A stretch of 64,000 nucleotides of DNA from an uncultured Hyphomonas sp. (GCF_963675305.1 NZ_OY776147.1:620001-684000); one strand, 5' to 3'. Counted from the stretch's first letter, positions 8,855 through 16,958 are shown. Translations and numbers: made by a program. The notes: generated by a model not told the origin, from the letters alone.

Positions 8855-8984
8855 GTCCTGCTCCTCCCGTAACTGTTGAAGCGGATGGACCTCGCGGCTG
8901 AGGGGCGTATGCATGGCCTATGCGTGGGGATAGCGCAGAGGGACGAATCCTGTCCCGATAACAAAGTCTGCGAGGGGAGCGTAA

Positions 8985-9488
8985 ATGAGTGTCGGCCTGA
9001 CCCGCAATGAATACAACATGATCGACCCGCTGGAACGGGTCGAACAGGCGCTGGAAGAGGGCGGCTGGCAGGCGGAGCGCGACGAAGAAGGTACGCTGCA
9101 GGCTGTTGCCGAGACCCGCTGGGGCGATCTCGGATCGCTGTTTGCCTACCGGCCGGACCCGGCCGCGATCCATTTCTCGATGACGCTGGACGTGAAGCCG
9201 CAAACGGCCCGCCGTACCCAGATTGCCGAACTCATCATGATGGCGAACGAACGCCTCTGGCTCGGCCATTTCGACTACTGGGCCGATGAGGGCGTGATCA
9301 TTTTCCGCTACACGTTCCCGATGATGGACCGGGACGAGCCGACGCTGGGCGAAGTGCGCAGCACAATGGCCGCCGCCGTCAGCGCGGTCGAACGGTTCAT
9401 CCCCGCCTTCAACTTTCTGATCTGGGCCGGAAAATCCCCGCGCGATGCCATCGATGCGGTGATGTTCGAAACCCACGGCGAAGCCTGA
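8985..9488 (+). CDS. YbjN domain-containing protein
   Basis: Protein of 167 residues with the YbjN fold pattern: an N-terminal helix (DPLERVEQALEEGGWQAERDEEG), hydrophobic strands, then IAELIMMANERLWLGHFDYWADEGVIIFRYTFPM. YbjN proteins resemble type III secretion chaperones and have unclear roles in stress and motility. A strong Shine-Dalgarno (AGGGGAG) precedes the ATG. The 130-bp leader contains two short inverted repeats (around 8905-8925 and GGGAC...GTCCC near 8940-8955) of unknown significance. proC follows after four bases, so they are co-transcribed. Confidence 0.8.
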   Translation: MSVGLTRNEYNMIDPLERVEQALEEGGWQAERDEEGTLQAVAETRWGDLGSLFAYRPDPAAIHFSMTLDVKPQTARRTQIAELIMMANERLWLGHFDYWADEGVIIFRYTFPMMDRDEPTLGEVRSTMAAAVSAVERFIPAFNFLIWAGKSPRDAIDAVMFETHGEA

Positions 9489-9492
9489 GGCG

Positions 9493-10299
9493 ATGGCCGC
9501 GCCTTCGATCGCCCTGATCGGGGCAGGCCGGATGGGCGCCGCGCTCGCCAGCGGCTGGCTGGCCGGACGGGGCAAGCCCGACATCCGCATCCAGGACCCG
9601 AAGCCGACCGAAACCGTCTCCGCCTGGGCCGAGGCCGGCAAGATCGCGCTGAACCCTGAGCCCGAGCCGGTGGACGTGCTGGTCATCGCGGTGAAGCCGC
9701 AGCTCTTCCCGAAGATGGCCGAGAGTCTGAAACCCTGGATCGGGCCGCAGACGCTGGTCCTCTCCATCATGGCCGGGACGCGTCTCAAACAGCTGACCGA
9801 GCGCCTAGGCACAGGTCATGTCATCCGGGTCATGCCAAACACGCCCGGAGCCATCGGCAAGGGCGTCTCGGTCATGGCGAAGTCCGATATAGTCATGGCG
9901 AAGCAGCTCGAAATCGCCGGAAAACTGCTGAAGCCGCTGGGCGAAATCATCGGTCCGGTCGACGAAAAACACATGTCCGTCGTCACTGGCCTCTCCGGCA
10001 GCGGCCCCGCCTATGTCTTCCTTATGGCCGAAGCCATGGCCGATGCCGCCATGGCAGAGGGCCTGCCGGCAGACCTCGCCGAACAGCTCGCCGCGCTCAC
10101 CATAGAAGGCGCGGCCGCTCTGATGGTGCAGTCAGACGAGGCGCCAAGCGCTCTCAGAAAAGCGGTTACCTCACCCGGCGGCACCACGCAGGCGGCCCTT
10201 GACATCCTCATGGATGAGGGTGGGATGCCTATCCTGATGCGAAAGGCTATCCGCGCCGCTGCGAACCGCGACCGGGAGCTGTCTCGCGACACCGATTAG
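9493..10299 (+). CDS. proC: Pyrroline-5-carboxylate reductase
   Basis: NADPH-dependent last step of proline synthesis, cytosolic, 268 residues (family-typical). Motifs are the Rossmann GAGRMGAALASGWL, VKPQ, RVMPNTPGAIGKGV, and the C-terminal dimerisation/active-site helices GLSGSGPAYVFLMAEAMADAAMAEGLP and VTSPGGTTQAALDIL. It is second in the ybjN-proC-tetR-phosphotransferase run, with four bases separating it from ybjN and 15 from the next gene. Confidence 0.94.
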   Translation: MAAPSIALIGAGRMGAALASGWLAGRGKPDIRIQDPKPTETVSAWAEAGKIALNPEPEPVDVLVIAVKPQLFPKMAESLKPWIGPQTLVLSIMAGTRLKQLTERLGTGHVIRVMPNTPGAIGKGVSVMAKSDIVMAKQLEIAGKLLKPLGEIIGPVDEKHMSVVTGLSGSGPAYVFLMAEAMADAAMAEGLPADLAEQLAALTIEGAAALMVQSDEAPSALRKAVTSPGGTTQAALDILMDEGGMPILMRKAIRAAANRDRELSRDTD

Positions 10300-10314
10300 G
10301 AGTGAAACAGCACC

Positions 10315-10971
10315 ATGGAGGCGGAGACTGGCGACATCGTCGAACTGGGCCTCCTCGCCGCGCTGCGCCTCGCAGAGGACACGCCCTGGGGCGACATCAC
10401 CCTGTCTGCCATCGCTGAAGAGACCGGCCTGCCGCTGAGCGAGTTTTACGGCGTCACGCGTGACGACCTCGCCAATGCATTTGACGCCTATTTCGATCGC
10501 GCCATGTCCGCAGAAGGCCCGCCGGGCGGGGATTCCCCGCGTGAGCGCCTGTTTGATGTCATCATGCTGCGCTTCGAGGCGATGGAGGACCACCGCGCCG
10601 GCGCCATGGCGCTGATGCGGGACCGGGAGCGCACCCCGCGCCTGTTGCTGCGCCTGCCGTCGCACAGGGCTGCCAGCGCGCATTGGGCGCTTGCCTCGGC
10701 TGGCCTCGACGATGACAGCGGCGCCCCGCTGGGCCTCAAAGTGGCGGCCATCGCATTCGTCATCGCGCAGACCGAACGTGCCTGGCGCAAGGACAAGAAT
10801 GGCGATTTCGCCCTCACCATGGCCGCGCTGGACAAGGCCCTGCGCGCCGCGGAGGAGCGGATGCTGCGCCTGCAGAAATACATACCAAAAAAATCAAAGA
10901 GCGGGCCGGCAGAGCCCGACGATGCGGAGGAACCCCATGAGCCGACCCGGCCTCGACACCAATCCCCTTGA
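10315..10971 (+). CDS. TetR-like transcriptional regulator
   Basis: N-terminal HTH pattern of TetR proteins (LLAALRLAEDTPWGDITLSAIAEETGLPLSEFYGVTRDDLANAFDAYFD), then an all-helical ligand-binding region. The C-terminal 25 residues are charged and proline-rich (KKSKSGPAEPDDAEEPHEP). It overlaps the following phosphotransferase gene by 35 bases. The HTH is recognisable, but I cannot place it in a subfamily. A COQ9-like helical protein is a less likely alternative. Confidence 0.6.
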   Translation: MEAETGDIVELGLLAALRLAEDTPWGDITLSAIAEETGLPLSEFYGVTRDDLANAFDAYFDRAMSAEGPPGGDSPRERLFDVIMLRFEAMEDHRAGAMALMRDRERTPRLLLRLPSHRAASAHWALASAGLDDDSGAPLGLKVAAIAFVIAQTERAWRKDKNGDFALTMAALDKALRAAEERMLRLQKYIPKKSKSGPAEPDDAEEPHEPTRPRHQSP

Positions 10972-12022
10972 ACTCACGCCGGACTGGTTCAACCAGCTTT
11001 TCGAAGAAATAGGCATCGATGCGGAGGTCTCCGGCCTCACCGCCAAGTCTATCGGCACCGGACAGATCGGCGAGAATGTCCGTTTCGTCTTCGACTATGC
11101 CCGCAAGGGAGACGGCGCGCCTGCGACCCTGGTCGGGAAATTCCCGTCGGGCAGCGATGCCAGCCTGATGACGGCCAAGATGCTTGGCCACTACGAGCGT
11201 GAGGTGAATTTCTACCGGACTTTCCCGAAAGTGGCGGGACGCATCACGCCGGAAGCGCTCTACACCGACTACGACCCCGAAACGAACCGCTTCGCCCTGA
11301 TCATGGAAGACATGGCCCCGTCCGAGCAGGGGGATCAGCTCTCTGGCTGTAGCGTGGCCGAAGCCGAACGTGCGATGGATGCTGCGGCGATCCTGCACGC
11401 AGCCTATTGGAATGACGAGACCCTCGATACCCATCCCTGGCTGCAGGGCACCAGCGCGGCGCCACCCCCGGCAATGAGCCCGGAACAGGTTGCCATGTTG
11501 TGGACCGGCTTCAAGGATCGCTATAGCGCGTCTCTCACGCCGGATGTCATCGAAGTGGGGGACGCCTATGCCGAGGCCCTGCCGCGCATGCAGCTGGAGC
11601 AGGCGGACGGGCCATTTGCCCTGACGCATAATGACTATCGCCTGGACAATATGCTGTTTGGCAAGCCGGGCGCGCCGAAACCTTTGGCCGTGGTGGACTG
11701 GCAAACGGCGGGCAAGGGCGCGCCGGCCAGCGATGTGGCCTATTTCATCGGGGCCGGCCTGACACGGGAAGACCGGCCAAAGCATGAGCAGGCCCTGCTG
11801 CGTTATTATCATGCCCGCCTGCAGGACGAGGGCGTCACGGATTACGGGTTTGACGCGCTCTATGACCATTACCGCTACACATGTTTCTATGGCATGTCGG
11901 TGGCATTCGGGGCGGCGATGCTGGTGAAGCAGACGGAGCGTGGCGACCAGATGTTCCTGACCATGTTGCGCCGTCACGCGGCGCAGGCGCGGGACAATAA
12001 TGCTCTCGAATTGCTGCCCTGA
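10937..12022 (+). CDS. Phosphotransferase/aminoglycoside-kinase-like (APH/EcKinase) family protein
   Basis: Kinase-fold protein of 361 residues. The catalytic loop is FALTHNDYRLDNMLFG (H-N-D-x-R-x-D-N) and the metal-binding motif is AVVDWQTAG. An N-terminal lobe with TLVGKFPSG and a helix HYEREVNFYRTFP complete the fold. Family members phosphorylate small hydroxylated substrates, and in Proteobacteria many sit near acyl-CoA genes; no substrate can be named here. The start at 10937 has GGAGG seven bases upstream. The longer open frame back to 10691 is antisense-like and rejected. Confidence 0.8.
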   Translation: MSRPGLDTNPLELTPDWFNQLFEEIGIDAEVSGLTAKSIGTGQIGENVRFVFDYARKGDGAPATLVGKFPSGSDASLMTAKMLGHYEREVNFYRTFPKVAGRITPEALYTDYDPETNRFALIMEDMAPSEQGDQLSGCSVAEAERAMDAAAILHAAYWNDETLDTHPWLQGTSAAPPPAMSPEQVAMLWTGFKDRYSASLTPDVIEVGDAYAEALPRMQLEQADGPFALTHNDYRLDNMLFGKPGAPKPLAVVDWQTAGKGAPASDVAYFIGAGLTREDRPKHEQALLRYYHARLQDEGVTDYGFDALYDHYRYTCFYGMSVAFGAAMLVKQTERGDQMFLTMLRRHAAQARDNNALELLP

Positions 12023-12037
12023 CGCCGCAGATTTTTC

Positions 12038-12175
12038 TCAATCGTGTAATGTTTCCTGCAGAGTCTCGCCCGGTGTGCCGGGGCGGAACAGGTTTCCAAA
12101 CATCCTCCTAATGCCCAGCCGCAAAGTCTCGTAACGGGTTACGCGTGGGCTTAAGGGGAAGCGCGTAGTGTCCAT
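12038..12175 (-). CDS. Possible small protein divergent from sciP
   Basis: A 45-residue frame (MDTTRFPLSPRVTRYETLRLGIRRMFGNLF...) with balanced composition, a basic centre and no obvious membrane segment. It occupies the interval between the phosphotransferase stop and sciP, on the opposite strand. There is only a weak GGAG about ten bases upstream of the ATG. It may equally be a chance frame in the sciP leader; I cannot name a family. Confidence 0.25.
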   Translation of the reverse strand: MDTTRFPLSPRVTRYETLRLGIRRMFGNLFRPGTPGETLQETLHD

Positions 12176-12228
12176 ATTCCGGGCTCTCCAGAAGGAGTGC
12201 CTGCCCTCTATTGGAAGATGGTGTGGAT

Positions 12229-12501
12229 ATGGAACAGCAGAATGCAAAACCGACGAGCGTGAAAGGCCCGGATGGCCAGAAGCTCACCATGGCGGATCTC
12301 CCGTCGCCGAATATTTCCCGTTGGGTCACGCGCCGCAAGGCTGAAGTGGTTGCCGCCGTTGCCGGTGGCCTGCTCAGCCGCAAGGCTGCCTGCGACCGTT
12401 ACAATCTGACGGATGAAGAGTTCGAAGGCTGGGAGCGTCTCTACCTGCGTCACGGCACCAAAGGCCTGCGCACGACCCGCCTGCAACAGTATCGCCGCTA
12501 G
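12229..12501 (+). CDS. sciP: SciP, small CtrA-inhibitory HTH protein (DUF1153)
   Basis: A 90-residue DUF1153 protein. Its core ISRWVTRRKAEVVAAVAGGLLSRKAACDRYNLTDEEFEGWERLYLRHGTKGLRTTRLQQYR matches the SciP helix-turn-helix. In Caulobacter SciP represses CtrA-activated promoters in G1, acting on or near CtrA. Here it lies immediately upstream of the flagellar operon and 4.5 kb from ctrA itself. I start at the ATG at 12229 with GGAAG upstream; the in-frame TTG at 12211 would add six residues. Confidence 0.9.
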   Translation: MEQQNAKPTSVKGPDGQKLTMADLPSPNISRWVTRRKAEVVAAVAGGLLSRKAACDRYNLTDEEFEGWERLYLRHGTKGLRTTRLQQYRR

Positions 12502-12508
12502 GCCGCTG

Positions 12509-12539
12509 TTAAACCCAAATTTACGGGCGCCCCGTTAAC
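12509..12539 (+). promoter_or_regulatory. Candidate CtrA/SciP sites upstream of fliF
   Basis: TTAA (12509-12512), seven bases, TTTA (12520-12523) is one mismatch from the CtrA consensus TTAA-N7-TTAA. A second half-site, GTTAAC, lies at 12534-12539. Both fall in the 82-bp gap between sciP and fliF, where the class II flagellar promoter would be expected. The assignment rests on motif and position only. Confidence 0.45.
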
Positions 12540-12583
12540 TCTGGCGAAAGCATCCGGAATCCTCCGGGTGGCGGGAGTCCAGC

Positions 12584-13246
12584 ATGGCGCACGTAGCAAA
12601 CGGTATTTCGCGCGGCGCGACGCCTTCCACACGGGCGCTCGCGTTCGCTGCGTGTGCGGTGGCCCTCGGCCTGCTTGCCTGGCGCGGCAGCGAGGTGATG
12701 AGCCGCGCGCCAGCCTCGCCCGGTCCGCTCTCCCAGTCTGAAGCCTCTCTTCTCTCCGTGGCCGAAGCCATGACGGGGCAGGGGCATGTCCGCATTTCCC
12801 TTGTGCGCCAGCCGGGCGGCGTCCGTCAGGTCCTGTTGCTGGTGGATGCCAGCGCCGGCGTAGACGAGGCGGCGCTCTCAAATACTATTGCCCTCGCCGC
12901 CGGACTCGATGCTGCCAAGGGCGAGCGCGTGGACCTCCAGCGTGCCGCCTTTGCGCCTGGTGTGAGCAGCGCGCCATTGCCGCGCGACTGGGCCGAGCTG
13001 TCTCTGCTGGCCTTGCTGGCCGGACTCGCAGGCTGGATCGGGGTCAGGTCCGACCGCCGGGAAGACGCGCCGGTCGAGCTGATGCAGGAAACGTTGCCTG
13101 CACGCATGCCCGCGCAATCTGCTGAACCGGCCGTTCGCTCCGCGCCGATACGTGACGATGACGCCGCCGACCTTGCCCGCCGGGACCCCGGCCGCGCAGC
13201 CGACGTGGTCCGCGCCTGGATGAGCGGCAATGGAGGCAATGCATGA
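12584..13246 (+). CDS. fliF: FliF-like MS-ring protein, severely shortened
   Basis: Only 220 residues against roughly 500-560 for FliF. Visible parts: TM1 (about 17-34); a periplasmic piece (68-123, GHVRISLVRQ...VLLLVDASAGVDEAALSNTIALAAGLDAAKGERVDL) resembling the end of ring-building motif 3; TM2 (137-154); and a cytoplasmic tail ending DLARRDPGRAADVVRAWM, the FliG-binding motif. RBM1, RBM2 and the beta-collar have no counterpart. It is not a 5' truncation, because sciP occupies the upstream DNA. It overlaps fliG by four bases (ATGA) and heads the fliF-fliG-fliH-fliN unit. Confidence 0.75.
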   Translation: MAHVANGISRGATPSTRALAFAACAVALGLLAWRGSEVMSRAPASPGPLSQSEASLLSVAEAMTGQGHVRISLVRQPGGVRQVLLLVDASAGVDEAALSNTIALAAGLDAAKGERVDLQRAAFAPGVSSAPLPRDWAELSLLALLAGLAGWIGVRSDRREDAPVELMQETLPARMPAQSAEPAVRSAPIRDDDAADLARRDPGRAADVVRAWMSGNGGNA

Positions 13247-14175
13247 GCGCGCTGGCAATCACCCGGGGCGAGACGCCGGCCGATGGTCTGATGCGGTCTG
13301 CACGCCTGATGCGGGCCCTCGGCCCGGATGCTGCGCCGATCTGGGCGGAACTCTCCAAATCCGAAGTCCAAGCCCTAACCGCCGCCATGGACACGCTCGG
13401 CCCGTCGCCGGAGGGTGAAACCGAGGCAGTTTCGCAGTTCATGGAAGCGCACCGCCGCCTGCGCCAGCCAGCCGAGCCCGGTGCATCGGTCTGGCGGCAT
13501 CTGGCAGATGCCGGAACGGAGACGCTAGCTGGCCTGTTTTCGGATGAGCACGCCCAGACCGTGGCGCTGGTCCTGTCGCGCCTGCCGGGTGAGACATCTG
13601 CGCGCCTGCTGCGGGCGTTGCCGCCGCGGCTGGCGATCGATGCCATGCAGCGGCTTCTCAATCTCGGTCCTGTTCACCCAGCGGCCCTGTCCGCCTTCGA
13701 AACCCGGCTTGAAGCAATCCTGTCCGCGCATGCGGGTGGGGGGCAGGCAAACGGGCATGAACGTGTTGCCCGTATCTTCGACCGTCTCGACAGCCGGTCC
13801 GAAAAGACTTTCCTTGCCGCGCTCGACCATGCCGAACCGGGGGCTGGCGAGAAGGTGCGCGCGCTGATGTTCACTTTCGACGATCTGTCTGGTCTCGATG
13901 CGGCGGGGCTGCAGACCCTGCTGTCGGCGGCCGATCGTGCGGTACTCGTTGTGGCCCTGAAAGGCGCGCGCCCGGATACGTCTGCTGTCTTCTTTGCGAA
14001 CATGACCCAGCGCGCAGGCGACCTGCTGCGCGAAGAGATCGCATCGCTTGGTCCGATCCGCCGCAGAGAGATCGAAACGGCCCGGCAGGAACTGGTCGAG
14101 CTCGCCCGCACGCTGATGCAGCGCGGTGACATCCGGGCCGATGGCCAGGTCGAAGATGATGAGCTGGTCGACTGA
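13243..14175 (+). CDS. fliG: Flagellar motor switch protein FliG
   Basis: Switch-complex protein of 310 residues, slightly short for FliG. The middle domain carries DEHAQTVALVLSRLPGETSARLLRALP, where the usual EHPQ reads EHAQ (102-105). The C-terminal torque-generating domain is well preserved (FDDLSGLDAAGLQTLLSAADRAVLVVALKGA...FFANMTQRAGDLLREEIASLGPIRRREIETARQELVELARTL). The N-terminal domain, which docks on the FliF tail, is the most divergent, in line with the reduced FliF. The stop overlaps the next start by one base. Confidence 0.92.
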   Translation: MSALAITRGETPADGLMRSARLMRALGPDAAPIWAELSKSEVQALTAAMDTLGPSPEGETEAVSQFMEAHRRLRQPAEPGASVWRHLADAGTETLAGLFSDEHAQTVALVLSRLPGETSARLLRALPPRLAIDAMQRLLNLGPVHPAALSAFETRLEAILSAHAGGGQANGHERVARIFDRLDSRSEKTFLAALDHAEPGAGEKVRALMFTFDDLSGLDAAGLQTLLSAADRAVLVVALKGARPDTSAVFFANMTQRAGDLLREEIASLGPIRRREIETARQELVELARTLMQRGDIRADGQVEDDELVD

Positions 14176-14594
14176 TGCAGCGGGCCGTCAAATCCCTTCA
14201 ACCGTTCGATTTTCGCAGCGACTTCACCCCGCCGCCCGAGCCGGAAGTGGCCGCACCACCGGTTGAGGAAAAGATCACACTCTCCGCGCCGGACCTTGCC
14301 ATGCTGCTGACAGAGGCGCGTGCCGAGGCCCATGCCGCGGCCATGTCGCTTAGGCATGATGAACAGGCTGCACGCCTGAAGCAGCTGACAGAGAACCTGA
14401 CTGAGGCGCTGGCGAATCTTGTATCTCTGGCCCAGCATCTGGAATCGAGTGCGTATTCTGATGGATTCCGGCAGTCGGCCCTGCGCCTCGTCACGGCGAC
14501 GGCCCAGCGGATCGTGGACGGACAGGGAGACCTGTTTGCACAAAGCCGGGAATTCAGCCAGAACTCCACTCCGACCGAGAAGGATGGATCATGA
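14175..14594 (+). CDS. FliH/FlbE-like flagellar protein
   Basis: A 139-residue protein in the position of FlbE/FliH, between fliG and fliN, as in the Caulobacter fliF operon. FliH proteins regulate the export ATPase and tether it to the switch. The N-terminus is proline-rich (RSDFTPPPEPEVAAPPVEEK); the centre is a predicted coiled coil (LLTEARAEAHAAAMSLRHDEQAARLKQLTENLTEAL). It is shorter than typical FliH. The call rests on gene order plus coiled-coil composition. It overlaps fliN by four bases. Confidence 0.65.
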   Translation: MQRAVKSLQPFDFRSDFTPPPEPEVAAPPVEEKITLSAPDLAMLLTEARAEAHAAAMSLRHDEQAARLKQLTENLTEALANLVSLAQHLESSAYSDGFRQSALRLVTATAQRIVDGQGDLFAQSREFSQNSTPTEKDGS

Positions 14595-14857
14595 CCAAGC
14601 CTGCCAATCCTGCCCTGCAGAAAACCCTCATGGATGTGCCTGTGCGCGTGGACGTGGTGCTGGGTGAAGTGCGCATGCCGATGGAAGAATTGGTCGCCAT
14701 GGCCCCTGAAGACGTTGTCGCGCTGGAGCGGCGGACGGATGAACCGGTCGAGATCTATGTGTCCGACCGGCTGATGGCGCGCGGGCGCCTTGTTGTTGCC
14801 GATGGGCAACTGGGCGTCACCTTGTCTGAGATCGTCGACTCGCGCGAAGCCGCGTAG
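14591..14857 (+). CDS. fliN: Flagellar motor switch protein FliN
   Basis: An 88-residue SpoA/surface-presentation domain: LMDVPVRVDVVLGEVRMPMEELVAMAPEDVVALERRTDEPVEIYVSDRLMARGRLVVADGQLGVTLSEIV. This is a compact but complete FliN. FliN forms the C-ring base with FliG and FliM and binds FliH. It is the last gene of the fliF unit. A 213-bp gap with TTAA half-sites separates it from the flhF-like gene. Confidence 0.93.
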   Translation: MTKPANPALQKTLMDVPVRVDVVLGEVRMPMEELVAMAPEDVVALERRTDEPVEIYVSDRLMARGRLVVADGQLGVTLSEIVDSREAA

Positions 14858-14871
14858 TTCCGGGAAAACCC

Positions 14872-14977
14872 ATGGTTAACAATGCGTTGCAGCCTGTCGC
14901 AGACGGCGCTGCATGAGCGGGCTGTTTCCCTGTTCCGAATTCGGCAATTCCTAACGCCGAAGAGGAATTTGTTAACC
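14872..14977. promoter_or_regulatory. CtrA-type half-sites between fliN and the flhF-like gene
   Basis: ATGGTTAAC at 14872-14880 is the reverse complement of the extended CtrA half-site (TTAACCAT). GTTAACC occurs at 14971-14977. Neither forms a full TTAA-N7-TTAA site. They lie in a 213-bp non-coding gap that must carry the promoter of the flhF-flhG pair. A GCAGC...GCTGC hairpin between them lacks a T tract. Confidence 0.35.
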
Positions 14978-15070
14978 TTTAGACGACACTAATGGTTACG
15001 GGAGAGTATGGCCCGTTCGCGTCTGGGGCGCGGGGAAGGCGGGCCTGTTCGAGAGTAAGGACGCCGCCGT

Positions 15071-16081
15071 ATGCGTATGAAGATGTTCGCCGCCGAGACC
15101 TTCGAGGCTGCCAAGGCGATGATTTTTGCCGAGATGGGTGCCGATGCGGTGATCCTGTCCGAGCGCGAAATCGATGGTGGTGTTGAAGTTCGTGCGGCGG
15201 TCGACAAGATGGGCGGCGTCGGCATGGTGCCGAATGAGCCGCTGTTCCTGCGCGACAGCCGTGGTGGCGGACATGGCCGCGGCACCGAAAACCCCTTGTA
15301 CAGCCGCGTGCGCGATGCGCTGAGCTGGCACGGGGCACCGAAGCGCTTTGCTGACCGCGTCGCGGCTGAAGGTGCCGGCCGCATTCAGAAGCTGAGCGAT
15401 CCTGAAGAGGCGATCGCTGAGGGCCTCGCCCGTATCGTGACCTGCGATCCGCTTCCGGCGCGCCTTGATCGCGACATTGTGCTGGTCGGCCCGCCCGGGC
15501 ATGGCCGCACCGCGACTGCGGCAAAGCTGACCCGCCGCGCTGCCATGGCACGCGCCGAGGTCGCCCCCGTGGCGGCTGACCTTGATGGCACCGCCGGTGG
15601 CGACCAGCTGGCTGCCTATCTGGAACTGGAAAAGGGCCAGATCCGCACCTGTCATTCGCCGGACAACCTGTTCGCCACACTGAAATCACTGAAATCAGAA
15701 AACCGCCGCTGCGTGATCGACCTGCCGGCGATCAACCCGTTCGATGATGATGACATGGCCAGCCTGCAGGACCTGATCTCTGTCATCCGTGCCGAGCCCG
15801 TTCTGGTCATGTCAGCAGAAGGCCATCCGGACGATCAGATGGAAGCGGCCCGCGGTTTTGCCCGGGCTGGCGTCAAGCGGGCCATTCTGACCAAACTCGA
15901 TGTTGTCCGAAGGAGGGGCGGGGCCATATCTGCCTTGTCGTCGGCCGGCATTGCCTTCTCACATCTTGCCGTCACGCCGTTTATCGGCGGCGGGCTGGTA
16001 CCGGCAGCGCCCATGCGCCTTGCCGCCCTGTTGATGGAAGACGCCCCGGGCGACGTGATCGCCCTGAAAGGAGCCGCGTAA
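15071..16081 (+). CDS. flhF: FlhF-like SRP-GTPase homologue with degenerate nucleotide site
   Basis: The 336-residue protein begins with the FlhF opening (MRMKMFAAETFEAAKAMIFAEMGADAVILSEREIDGGVEV), then a short linker and an NG-like domain. The P-loop reads GPPGHGRT (140-147), with Arg in place of the invariant Lys. The DTxR segment reads DLDGTAGGDQLAAY, and the G3 element DTAGR reads DLPAINP. G4 (TKLD, 274-277) is intact. FlhF sets the flagellar pole in many bacteria. flhG follows after four bases, which supports the assignment; GTP hydrolysis looks doubtful. Confidence 0.75.
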   Translation: MRMKMFAAETFEAAKAMIFAEMGADAVILSEREIDGGVEVRAAVDKMGGVGMVPNEPLFLRDSRGGGHGRGTENPLYSRVRDALSWHGAPKRFADRVAAEGAGRIQKLSDPEEAIAEGLARIVTCDPLPARLDRDIVLVGPPGHGRTATAAKLTRRAAMARAEVAPVAADLDGTAGGDQLAAYLELEKGQIRTCHSPDNLFATLKSLKSENRRCVIDLPAINPFDDDDMASLQDLISVIRAEPVLVMSAEGHPDDQMEAARGFARAGVKRAILTKLDVVRRRGGAISALSSAGIAFSHLAVTPFIGGGLVPAAPMRLAALLMEDAPGDVIALKGAA

Positions 16082-16085
16082 TCCA

Positions 16086-16928
16086 ATGAGTTTCATGATG
16101 CGCAAATCGCAGGAACGTCCGGCACCGCGGCCTACACCGCGGCGGGTGGAACCTGCCTCGATCATTGCTGTTGCGAGCGGGAAGGGCGGCGTCGGCAAGA
16201 CGTTCATGGCCATCACGCTGGCCTCAGCCTTCGCCCAGGCCGGCAAACGGACCCTGCTGGTGGATGGTGACCTTGGCCTCGCCAATGTCGATGTCCAGCT
16301 CGGGATCGCCCCGGAGACTGACCTTGCCGCCGTGATCGCCGGCTGGGTCGAACTCGACGATGCGGTTACGCCGGTTGATGGCGGCGCTGCCGATGGCGGA
16401 TTCGATGTGCTGCCGGGACGGTCAGGGTCCGGTGCGCTGGCCGAACTGCCGCCGGAAGAAGTTGCCCGCCTTGCTGCCGGCCTCTCCGCGCTGGCCCTGC
16501 AATATGACCAGGTCGTTGTGGACCTGGGCGCCGGGATCGAGGCGAACTGCATGCGGCTTGCCCGTGCGGCCGACAAGGCCCTGATGGTGATTACCGACGA
16601 GCCGACATCGATGACCGATGCTTACGCCTTCATCAAGGTGCTGCGGGGCTATGCGCCGAATGTCGAGCCGGTGGTCTGTATCAACCAGGCTGACAGCCGC
16701 GCCGCCGGGCAGCGGACCTATGAGGCCATTGCCCGGGCCTGCCAGACATTCCTCGGCTTCCGCCCGCATCTCGCTGGTGTGGTGATCCGCGACCCGAAGG
16801 TCCGCGACGCGATCCGCTGCCAGAAAACACTGATTTCCACAGATCCTCAGGCTCAGCCGATCCAGGATGCCATTGCCATCAGCCAGATGCTGATCGGGAA
16901 TGCTCAGGCGGCGGAGTTGGGAAATTAA
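16086..16928 (+). CDS. flhG: FlhG/MinD-like ATPase
   Basis: Deviant Walker A motif VASGKGGVGKTFMAITLASAFAQAGKRTLLVDGDLGLANVDVQLG (from residue 28), switch region VVVDLGAGIEAN, and base-recognition region CINQADSRAAGQRTYEAI. At 280 residues it matches FlhG, which limits flagellar number and partners FlhF. An N-terminal extension RKSQERPAPRPTPRRVEP is basic, like the FlhF-binding tail of FlhG. Unlike the neighbouring FlhF homologue, its ATP site appears fully functional. Confidence 0.85.
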   Translation: MSFMMRKSQERPAPRPTPRRVEPASIIAVASGKGGVGKTFMAITLASAFAQAGKRTLLVDGDLGLANVDVQLGIAPETDLAAVIAGWVELDDAVTPVDGGAADGGFDVLPGRSGSGALAELPPEEVARLAAGLSALALQYDQVVVDLGAGIEANCMRLARAADKALMVITDEPTSMTDAYAFIKVLRGYAPNVEPVVCINQADSRAAGQRTYEAIARACQTFLGFRPHLAGVVIRDPKVRDAIRCQKTLISTDPQAQPIQDAIAISQMLIGNAQAAELGN

Positions 16929-16958
16929 TCTGTGTGAAGATTTGGGGGATTTCGCGGG

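Noticed and set aside
8855..8984. tRNA or signal-recognition-particle RNA in the ybjN leader
   Set aside because: Short inverted repeats exist, but there is no cloverleaf, no GGTTCRANNCC arm and no SRP tetraloop; left as an untranslated leader.
12502..12583. Missing N-terminal FliF hidden in another frame
   Set aside because: Only 82 bases separate sciP from fliF, all short and non-coding; the missing 300 or so residues cannot be here, so frameshift is not the explanation for the short FliF.
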